NCBI GenBank assembly: GCA_035041965.1
Contig: JAPYMA010000895.1
Span: forward strand, 1-64,000
Origin: Anisakis pegreffii
Lineage: Eukaryota; Nematoda; Chromadorea; Rhabditida; Anisakidae
Direction: 5' to 3'
DNA length: 64,000 nt
The position numbers were made by a program, and so were the translations under genes. Shown here one piece after another: positions 24,501 through 36,500 of this stretch. The notes under the pieces are model-generated. The model saw only the letters and a program-made list of their open reading frames with translations, searched no databases and was not told where the DNA came from. Numbering within the stretch: position 1 is the first letter of the stretch; every line of letters begins with the position of its first letter.

Positions 24501-27500
24501 ACAACTATGTGAATGAAAATTCAACATGTTCCTGACAAACTTATAAGTTTTGTTTGCAAATAGGACAACGAATTTATATATGTACATTTACCTTAAATCG
24601 CATTCTTTTCATCTGAAATTTACCATTCAAAATATATCATCAGTTATCACTCAAGCATACAATCCAATTTGGCTAAAAATTTTTCGGAGCACGGTTATCA
24701 ATACGTCTATGAAACTAAACTGAATGAGCGTGAAAGCGATGATTTCTGTACACTGATTCATGATGTTACTATGAGACTGATATCTACTGAAGATAGCTGT
24801 ATCGGAAATGATGTATTATACATTACAACATCAGAACATTGAATCAGAATGCAGCAGTTGCTGACAGCTCATATTTTGGAGAAAGCTACTGCGATTGGCT
24901 GCGTTGCTTCGATTTATAGTGAGAGAAGATGTGAACATCATTCAGAAACGAGAATTTGCTCATTTATGCTAACAATAAGCACGGAATTAAAGACAAACAT
25001 CAACTGTATCCTGCTCGAGGATCGGAAGCATGATCATACGACCGCAATGTTCCTTCGGGAGGATCGTGTGCATGCCAGCCACCCTCACACTGCCGTCTTC
25101 AGATGGAATCTCTTCGGTCATATCGTCCGCTGAAATTCATTCTCTTCTTCAGTGATTCAAATGGAATCGCTGATGCCAGAATCAACCTGCTGGACGGAGA
25201 AAATTGTGCGACAAAAAATCATGGTGAAAAATTCACCGTTCAAGTCGAGGAAAAGAACCGGTACGTGCTGCTCCACACCTGGAAGTGGATCCCTGAAATA
25301 GTGCACACCTGTCATGAAAGATCCTGACAAAAAGGAAGCTACGATATACACGGTGAAGATATCTTGCAAAGTGAACAAAATTCCAGTATGCATGTTGCAC
25401 TTGGCCAATGAAATGGCAATGTTAAAATCATAGTGTTTTCAGATTCCTGGGAAAACGTAAACATCTTTGGACACGAAATAAGATCAAGTACTTACAAAAG
25501 ATTGAAATGAAACTAATCTTCCCACCCTAACTAAACCAACCACTTGGACTACCTATATACTTTTTTGGGCATGAAACGTGAACAACCAACAAAATCGCTA
25601 CCAATCGGCAGGTGCACCAGGAATATCGCTGTTCGGTGCTGGTAGACTAACGGCGTTCCGTTCTTCGGTTAGAGCGACCCACTGACTTATCAGTGATTTT
25701 TCTCTCTCACTTTCACGCTCCGATTTGTTTCCTTTCGTTGAAAGCTAAACAGAATAAAATGCTATCGAGAACAAACTTTCGTCACATTCAAAAGTGTACT
25801 GAAAAAGCAACGCAACAGAAGAATTAACAACTTCTCAACATAGTATTGTTACCTGAAATGGTAAAAACAAACGACATGCAAAGCAACTAGCTCGGTTAAT
25901 TGCGATTCTTCAATGGCTTGTTGAACAGCTCAGAATCACTCTTAAACAACATCGACACAATGCAGCACAGCCTACGTTATTTATTTGTCTTTCCAAATAA
26001 TTTTGCCTATTCGTTAACGCTTTCGTCCACTGTTCTCGTATCTTGTCCAAATCTTCCTCTTGATAGCTATCCAACGCTTTCTGAACAACAGGATTCCTAA
26101 AATAGATAGAATTTGAAAACGCTTTATTTGAAACGAGATTTGAAAAATATCAACTTCGATAATCCATTACATTTGATTATTACAGATCAAAAAAAGAGTC
26201 TCGAAAACCAAAACTGAACTATCACCTTGAACAAATACAACCAATCGAGACTGAACTGATGTGTTCAAAAGCTAATGGCAGATTGCCGTGATCAGCGATC
26301 GTTTTAACCCTGGCCACGATTCTACGCTGCTGTCCCTGGAAACATTCAGGAATCACAATCATGTTCAATGAATTCATTGATACCAATAATAGCATTTTCA
26401 GGGTAATTTCTCACATCTGAACTGTACAAAGTCAACGCACTTCATTGCAGGCATTATTTTCAACCGAGGCATTAATGGCATTGCGAGAAGAATTTCACTC
26501 AAGATGCAGAAGAGGAGTGAACCCCCAACGAAAGTAACCTGTTTCAACTGATATATTCCTCCACAAAGGACGTCGTTCGATGGATGAACTTCAACAGACG
26601 CGTACTGCCCATTGTCGTTCATCTCTCTTATATCGACGTGAAGCTCAATACGTCGAGTCACTTCTGCCCATCTTTCCTGAAACGCACTTCATACAATACA
26701 TTCTGATGACTTATTAAGGAACTGGACTGTAGAAGGAGAAGATATTGCGTTAAAATGAAACGTAGTTATCGGGGAAAAGTGATCAAAAAATAATCACTAC
26801 ATTGGTGACATCGAAATTAACAGTTTTTAGAGTACTTACTATGAGCATACTCATTTACCTGTAAGCTTTTGTACTTTTGCTCAACATCAACGATACCGCT
26901 GAGAGCTGAAGAAGGTGCGAAATCATTATCATATCCACTTGTGCGATGCCCCCAAACCTCGATTGAGAGCGCATCTTCTTGCACGTATTCCAAAAACTCT
27001 TCCGTCACAGTCACCAAGAAATCCTGGAACTTTCCAAGCAATTAGAGGAACGTCGACTGAAGTCCTAAATCACTGAAACATTCCATAGCATGATACGGAA
27101 GTTTGCAATGATACAATGTGAATGTACGGAATGAGAATTTGATTCAAGTAGTCACCTTTTCATGCTCAAACTGGAAATTCGAACTATGCGGAGTATGAAC
27201 TTGGTCCGAGGGTACTGAGTTTGGATCAAAAGTTGGTGCGACAACAAATATTTCGCTGATATTGAAGAACGAATACTGACAAAAAACGAAATGCGACAGG
27301 GACGAGGGAAGGTTAGACGCCTTCTTAATACGCACCTGAAAACAAAGAATATTTATCGATAACGTAAAAAAGACGAAGTGAGAATTAAAGTTTCAAATTC
27401 AACTTATTTCCAACATTATCGCAAGGAAAGATTACAGCAAGAAACTCACTCGACATTTAATTGTTTTGCCAAGGAATGATGCACCAATGCATTGTGGGTC

Positions 27501-30500
27501 GTTGATCCTGGATGGATCAAGCAAATCCAGGCTATTCATACCCATATCGGTGTCTGCATCAACGATCCGATACACTTCCACATGTAGACGACCGCTGACC
27601 TCACCCTATAAATCTCAATTATCACTGAGAAGAGAAGTGAAAGGGAACATCACAAGGAAACAATCCGTCTGAATAAAGATCGTGTTGAATGAAAAGCCGA
27701 ATGGAGAGCAACATAATGAATAAAAATTTGCCGTTAAGAATATCAACAAAATACCTGTTGACTTATGATTGGTACTTGATAGTCAAGACGCATATCATGG
27801 AATAACACCTCCAGAAAAACATTCGCCACTCCGATCAAACTATGATTCTCCTGAAAAATCAACTGAATTACATTCGAGAGAAACAAAAAAGACCAATTGT
27901 TTGTGATAACAACGTTTCAACTGCTTGTATGCTGCATAACAAAAAATGTTTGCATATGGAACAATGCTGACGTGGAATATTTGTATCAAACAATCAATGT
28001 TCGTTGATCATTGAAAGCGTGCAACGAATGGCATCAGCACTGCAATAAATCCCACCTGACTCTCGAAGAATGAATCGGAATCGATGCTTGAATGCTCGTC
28101 ACTCGATGAATGATGCAGAGGTTGAGTGTCATCATCCGATGAATCGCCCTCTGCTGAGAACCTGAACAAAACAGGGAAATTGTTACAGCACACTCCCTTA
28201 ATCATGTACTAATCCCCAGAATCTTGTGAAAATCAGGTGCAAGCTTTTAAAATTAGGATATTTTCAAACAAACTTGAATTCCATGTTGCATCGTGAACCA
28301 TCAAGAAAAGACCAATATTGCTTACAATTAGACGCAAATTTAAACAACACTACATTGCAAGAACTCGTTTTGGAATTCCACTTAGATGAAATAATCTATT
28401 CGCTTCAAAATTTGATTTGTATTACTGGAAGATGTTCGACGGATGCAACTGACCCGTTCATACGATCATTGTACATTTCACGCATATCGATGAGTTTATT
28501 CTCGAGTTGAGCCGTCGACCAAAGTTGATATCCGCTGATGCCCGCTCGTTTCACGACAATCACTGGCTCACAGACAAATGTACCCGCCTGGAATGACAAG
28601 AAAACGATCGATTAGTTCAGAACAATAATTGAGACAGTTGTTTGAAATCGTGGATAGTCGATAACTGTAAAGCAAAGGAATCCTGATGTACCTATGCTTA
28701 TTGTTCAATTTGGATGAAATTTGTTCATTCATTTGGAATACCTTTATTTTTGATGGCCTCAAATTAGCAGCAGGAATTTGCAGTGTAACATCATAGGTTA
28801 CTTGACGTCGAGAATTCGACAACTCCGCAGCAATCATATTCGCCTCTCTGGCGAGTGCATTCGCTCTGACGATGTCGTTTTTGAGATGAGCCAAATTCTC
28901 TTTGAACATTTCCTCTCTGAAAATGTTTGTAGAATTATCGTATTGATACCTACCAGAACAAATGCTAAACCAACGCTAACGACCAGAATAATATTTTAAG
29001 ATACTTGACACACATAACGAGAACCACTGGGGTAAGGAAGAAACTAAACACCTAGGTGATTCTTAACACTTTTTCATCTACACCTGATTAATTTTCTGTT
29101 CTCGAGAGACAAGTGATGAACGTCCCGAAACCTATATTGCCGTCATTGTAATAGTCACTCAAATAGTTCACAAAACTGTCGTTTTACAAAAAAATGATAC
29201 AACCTCCGTTGTGCCCAGTTGAAGAACTTGGAGCGCATACTTGATTTCGGATTCAACGGAAATCCAACAGTGGGAAACTGACTGCCAGGGGTTCCAATCG
29301 GTGTCAAAAATCCGGCACCGGGTGTCATTGGCGTAGACGGCGTATAACTGAAGTGGAAGAAACGCACATTTCTGAGAAAAATTTCAATTTGAAATCGCTC
29401 TTTAAACAGATATTGATGCGATTACTGTGCTCAAAGCGATACTGAAAGAACGAAAAAGCGAATTGCTGACCTCTGGGTAAGACCTTGAATGTACCGTTCG
29501 AACGCTTCGTATTGTTGCTCAAGAGCAGCTTGCTTTTCTTCCTGAAAAGAATAAGACTAATGTAGACTACATTTTCGTTAACGAAGTGACTAGCGTTCAA
29601 CTCAAAATCTTCAAGACACTGCTGCATGGTTCAAAAAAGTATTTCTTACATATTTCATCAGGTGTGTATGTAATACTTTTTGTATGTAATCAGATGTGGA
29701 TGTAATAATTAAAAGCACGCATAACATCAGATGCATCTTAGCATAAAATGTTTGAAATTCACAAGCGTCAGATATCTGGTTTGAGAATACTTATGTGTCC
29801 ACCACACGAAACGATGTAGAGTCTTTACCTCATGCTTCTTCGTGATCTGTTCCATGTACTGATCGACTGCCGTTGATATTGGATTTGAATTCATATCCGA
29901 GTTGACCTTTAAAAAAAAGGCATTTATCTATCAATGGAACTGCATTCCTCATATTTAAAACTTTCAACGAAACAATGGTAGAGCAAGAATACAATCTTCT
30001 GACAGTCACGATGAATTTGACAAACAGATTATGATTAAGCATTGAGCTTAATAAAGATCAATATGAAATAAGTGATGAAGGCATTACAAGAAGTAACCTC
30101 ATGCCACGCATCGTCGTAATCAAACAGCATTGCTGTTGATTCTTCCATGATTGATGCATTCAGATCAACTGCTTCCTTAGGGCAGTTCACACGGAAGAAA
30201 TGATTATTTCCGATCAGAAGTCGATAACCATTACGGAGTAATGTTCGGTGAGATATTGCACGACCATTAACGCATATCCTGAATGACACGACATCACTTT
30301 TTCATGAAAATCAGTCATAAGACAACAAGAATAATCGTGCAGTAAGCAGTAAGGCTCAAATAATGAGTTGGATAACAATGGTTGAAAATATTCATTCTCA
30401 AACACTGTTCGAAAAATTTGTTTGTGATATGCGGGATAGATGAGTCGATAAAAACAAATCCACAACTCATACGATTAAACTATTATCAATGAGAAGCAAT

Positions 30501-33500
30501 CAAAATCACCTGGCGCGTTCATCAATTTGTTCCACATAAATACGCTGTTGACCATCCTCCTCCTTGACAATCTCCAACAGAGCGTGTTTATGGTGTACAC
30601 CAAGTCCTTGCAGCACAATGTCGATCTTTTCCTCAGCTTCACACGGGGGCGACCCAACCTGATCGGGACATCCGATAATTGCATGTTGCTGAAACAGATT
30701 CCTCATCAAGTCCAAATTAATCGATGTTGGATGGCTTTTTTGATCACTCATCAAATGAATTTCACTCGATTTCAAACGTTGTAAACTTCGGAAACATACA
30801 TTGATGTAGTAGACAAGAAGTTCATTCAGCGATGGGTCAGCATTCAGGTTAACAAGATAGAAACGATCCTTCTCTACCTTTATCCCAGACCCAGCTACCG
30901 ATATTCCGATTTCTGCCAAATCCTTTTGACGCTCCTAAAATTGTTCACATCACCGTGAAAACGATCAGCGAATACGCAAAAGAACTGCATCTTTCCGAAT
31001 TATACTTGAAGTGGACAATTTTGATTTGATTCAAGTTGCAATTTAAGAGTATCTGCATAATGATGGCATTCACCGCTGAAGAAGGGTGTTAACGACTGAC
31101 GTCTAGTAATCATTTGCAGTGAGAATTCATTAAAGAAATTCGTTATTAAGGAACCCGATAAATAGCGTCCGTATCCCTGAGTCTTTCATCCCACGATTTG
31201 TTCATCAATTCGACGAGTCGTTCCGATTCAGCGAGACGCTCACGTAACTCTTCAGTTTCCTGCAACGTCTGGCATGAACTGTTCTCGCTTCCAGCTCTTT
31301 TACAAATACAACTTCAAAGCCAATTGAAAGAGTAATTCCCTTGAATGTGATATGGAGTGGTTTCTTTTATGAACACATTCATATGCTGCAGCGTACACCT
31401 AATGACATTTCGATTCGAGCATTCATGAACGAGAGGTAATTGATCAAAGAAAGGCATGTATCTCACGTTGTGTTCCTTAACAGTTAAGTTGATCTGCGCT
31501 CGCAGTTGCTCAACTTCCTCTCTCAATTCACGAATCACTTTGGCGTTTGGATCCTCATTCACAATCGCATGGTTAACGATTTTCTTCGCACGATCCGCAT
31601 ACCTTCAAGTTCAGTCTTGAATATGAATCAGAATTGATCTCAGCTTCATCCTATGGGATAAAGTGAACAATCATTTCAATTCGTTCGAATAAACCTAAGA
31701 CCAAACATCAAACAGATGAATACAATTAAACAAGTCAGCAGGTGAATAAAGGGAACTATGAAATAAGCGAAATGAATGAGTGAATAAATCGCTGAATAAT
31801 TCAATCAGGAAACGAATCTTTGAGTGAATAACGACAAAATAATCGAAAAAAACTGCGTCAACGAATGATTAATTCAATAAACTTTAAAAGTATCATTAAT
31901 CATTCCCATTCCCAATCATATCTCTATATTATACATCGATGGAAGTTTCGGGCGACCGGCTTACCGAAGAGTTGACAGAGTTTCCTCGTAATTGTCGGCA
32001 GATGGTGATATTGTGGCAACCATCACAGTTTTACTGTTTCCACCAAGGTTGTCTTTGAGGAGCCTGAAATATTCAAAAGACTGTGACAAAGAAAGCGTAA
32101 TTTGCGGAGTATTTGCTTTTTTCCCTGAAGCGGTTACCTTTTATACCCACACGCAACTGAAACAACAGTGAAACAAGTAAAAGAATCAACTGAAAAGCGA
32201 GCAATACTTTGAAATTTCAATTAGCATGGTTGCTAGAATGGAAACGCCAGCAATTTGAGATCATTTTGTGGATACGATTCAACTGAAAAGTACATACCAT
32301 GTCAGCACTGAATCACGATACGGCACAAATTTCTGTTTGCCAGAATGAGAATGAGAACGTTCGGCAAGTGCTGAGATGACCATCCCAAGCGTTGTGAGCG
32401 ATCTGCAGATATCTCAGTATTCCTTTACAAAAAACACTCAACTAATTAAACATCAACAGCTCTTCACACTTGATAAAATTTTCATTTAAAAACCTTCAAC
32501 CTATGAGGCACACATTTCGAATGACTGTGTGGAACAAAAGAAGATTGCGTGGGTTTTTTTAAAATGATAAATTAACTCACTTATTGATGTTAGCACCTTC
32601 TTCGAGTCGTTTCCCAACAGCACCACTTTTCTGTGCCCGTTCACTACCCGCCAAGTCAACTAACGATATCTTGCTCATCTTCTCACCCGTGAACTGAAAA
32701 TACTCCTTTGTGCTTTTTCGAGAACTTTCGAAATGTGTTGTTCTGTTCATGTTGCTAAAACATCAGATACGAGACGGCAATTTCTGCACAATGAGAAACA
32801 TCTACAGTTCACTGTTCATCTCTGGTATTTGAATAATCAGTTTGAATGTTTCCAACTGTTTATTGTTTTAATTTAAAGTTATTTTTTGCTTACACCAGCG
32901 TGGGTATCCTTTCAAATAGAATAGCTTTTCAACATATCTCTTACGGTATCTCTTCATTTCAGCATGAAATCGTTGCCTACATCGTTAATCGTCGTCGAAT
33001 ATCAATGTCTGTTCATAGCTACTGCCAAGGCAATGACATCATTTGATGCAAATGTTCTCGGATGACAAGACTTATGCATGCATGCCAAGAAACGCTTGTG
33101 GGAGCATAAATAATGACCTTAGAGTTAGTTTTTCGTTTGAATCGCGTAAACGTTTGCGATAAATATATGTACGAAGGGAGAACTAACTCCATTTTCAATA
33201 TCGGTAAGTGCTTGAGTGAGACGAATGTTGAAAACCGCATGCGATCGACTGCTTTCAGCATTCATGTTCGTTGCGGCAACCGTCCTCGATTTATTGCCCT
33301 CTTCTATCAGAGAGGCGATTTGCTGGAAGTTTTTTAGTTCAGTCGTATCTCTTATTTCTTATATCGACTCCGACATCTTTAAAAGAAACAAAAGCAGACA
33401 TGAATTTAAGAATGCATTCTACTTCCTTCTCTCTACAATGCTGTTCTCCCAAAAAAATTTCCGCAGTTTGTTTTACTGCCATGATTGTTTCAATCGAGTT

Positions 33501-36500
33501 CGATGTCGGTTAGCATATGCTCACCGATATAACTTGTTAGCTTCCTATGAACCTTACTAAAATATCAAGTTTTTAGTCAGATATCGATCCCTTTCATTGA
33601 CTCATTTTCACTCTATTGTGGATCGATGCGAAAGACTGCCTAATGTAATTTGGTGAAAGTAATTAGATATGCTCACGCCGCTAAAAATTTCATCGCGACT
33701 TCAGAACTTGCGAAGAGTTCGAATACTAATCACAATGCTGAGATCAATCGATTGTGCACTCAACTGAAGTATCGCAACTCTGTGATTAAGTTCAGTGGTC
33801 AGCTTAGTTCGGGTAAACCTTTATTAGCATAACAAATAACTAAGGACGAACCTCGTAGGATGAAACCGCTAGAACGGACAGTCCGTCGACCATAGGTCCG
33901 AGTATTTTATGCTCTCGAACCTTCAGATTCTTCGTCGTTCTGCAACTGTGATCACTTGGAGAATTTCCATAGAACCAGAAGAATAAGAAAATTAATTTTA
34001 TCATTGCAGACATCAACAAAATTTTCATAAACAAGAATGTGTAACAATTTTAATGAAAATGTGGTTCCCCGAAATGCTTGTGCATGCTCGAGGCAGCTGA
34101 AGATTCTCGAATGACAACAGAAAATGCTCCAGCAAATCAAAAATTCATGACTCTTTCATATCATGAGCATGAAACCCTCTCCAAACGAACCAAGATCTCG
34201 CAACCACACAAAATATTCCAAGTGAAAAATCAGGACAAGAGAAGTTTGATAGACCTCACTATGTTTACATCACAAAATCACATCGACCCTGACGTGCATT
34301 GCATTTCAAAACGATCATTGTTGATTGCAATAAATACATTATTTGAAGAAAATTGAACTAAAACTGGATGACAGAAATCACAGTTAGCTCATGGCTATCG
34401 AGATGCTGCCTGATATGCGTTCGAATCAGTGAACTTACTCTATGACCTGCATAAATCAGTTATCATTTTCATGATTACATTTCCCACACCCTATCAGATA
34501 ATTATATGAAACGTCCACTCTACATCGGCAATTTGTTAACTTATCATTTGTTGCACTTCTGCCATAGCAGCTGTCATATTACTACAAAATTTCGAAAGTT
34601 CATCGAATCAAAGGCTGTCAATGTTTCGGCGCATTGTTTTATAGCAATATCATTATGCCGCAATTTTAATAATTCACCATCATTAGAGTTTGCAAAGCAT
34701 GCGATACTCATCATTCCAACGGCTATATATCTATCTATCTTCTCGTCACGAACGGTTTTCTTCGATCGTTCGGTTAATCTTCAATCTAATTTTCAACTAA
34801 TTTGAACTTAGCTGAGCCTAGTTCTGCATTTATGCCATAGTTTGATATGGTGCGATCAAATCGTTCGAATCTTAGAATAATTCAAACATAAAGAGGTTCG
34901 AGTGGAAATATGCGAGCAAATTATTCAATTAATGAATTGCACGATGCACGATTGCACTCTGCAAGCAACTCACTTTTTAGGATCAAGAAGATCGCGAACT
35001 CTTTCATTGTATATTTCCATGTATGAAACCTCAACCTTGAATGCCAACGATTCAGAGGATGCTTCAACGATTCGCTCAAAAATGGCATTGCATAAGCGTG
35101 GTATTATACCCGGATTTTCCTTCGTACCCATCATACTGTAGCTCTTTCCAGAACCTCAAAGCCATGTTTCTTAACGATACTTCTTAACGAAAACCTGCCA
35201 GCACACAATATAGAACCTTTCGGAAAATTTCATTTCGGATTTCATTAGATTTCAACTGTGAAACAACATCGGTGTCATCATTCAATTTGATTTCCTCCAA
35301 AAACTCCAAATGACTGCGCAGTAATCACGCATAAAAACAATCCAATAATTCAACGAAATAAACAAGCTGAAACGAAAAGTAACCGGTTTGTCCGTACGCA
35401 AAAATGCATGCATTATAACCCGAGAACGCATTGTTCAAAACGCCAGAACCAACGTGCTTGAACACTTCATCTTGATCTGAAATGAGGACACGGTCATGAG
35501 AGCAACACTAGCTTTAGTTCACAAAAATTCGAATTCAAAATAACAACTGATGGCGTGAACTTCATAAGCGATAACATTTCATAGTAGGAGATCGTTGACG
35601 ATCTGTCTCGGAAAAACAGAACAGTTCGGCTCATTCGCCACCAACGACTTACATAATCACACGTATGAAATGAATGATACTTCAAATAACATGAACGGAA
35701 CTAACCAGCATAAGACGAGTCATTGGGATCGGTCGAATAAAAACAGTGATCGAAAGCGAATGACTTCGGTTGCTTCCTAAATGAGTGCCTGTCTGAGTTA
35801 TTGCAGAAAGAAATTTGCTATCCAAATAATTAGTACATTCCAAAGATATTTCAATTGGCCGCTATATTGTTATAAATTGCATTTTCCTATGATTTGTATC
35901 TTTTAATGAATCTATATCAAATGCACAATTCAAGACCTAACTAAAGAAATGACGTTACCACGAACAATGTGGAAATCAAAATAAGATTGATGAAGGAATT
36001 GTTTGAAAACTTGTGATTGAAAACAATAAAATTTGCAAAACTAACTCATTGCTGGGATGTGTTAAGATTGTTTGATCATTGCTCATAGAAACGACACATT
36101 TCGTTTTCAAATCGGTCTCTAAAAATTTCTTTTTTTGCACAAACTCAATACAAGAGTTAATTCCTTTCAGTCGCACTCCTCGCATGATTTCAGAAGGAAA
36201 CTGGGAGCATTATTTAGCAGTCTGACAAATATCACGCTGAATTATACCACAGTTGCATACATTAAAAAATTTTATTCACTCGTTTCAATCTCGATGCACA
36301 AAATTTTCACGATGTGAACAATTATCTTATTCATGTAGATATCAATCACAGTAGACAATATCCAACCAATAATCACGCCAAAAGATTTATTTTCCTGCTA
36401 GTTTCCAACCCTCTCATTAACTCTTTTTTAAATTTGCAGAAAACAGAATTTTCCGGCCTGAAGTATCATCAAATAAGGCTTCACGGGGTCGCTTCGCCAT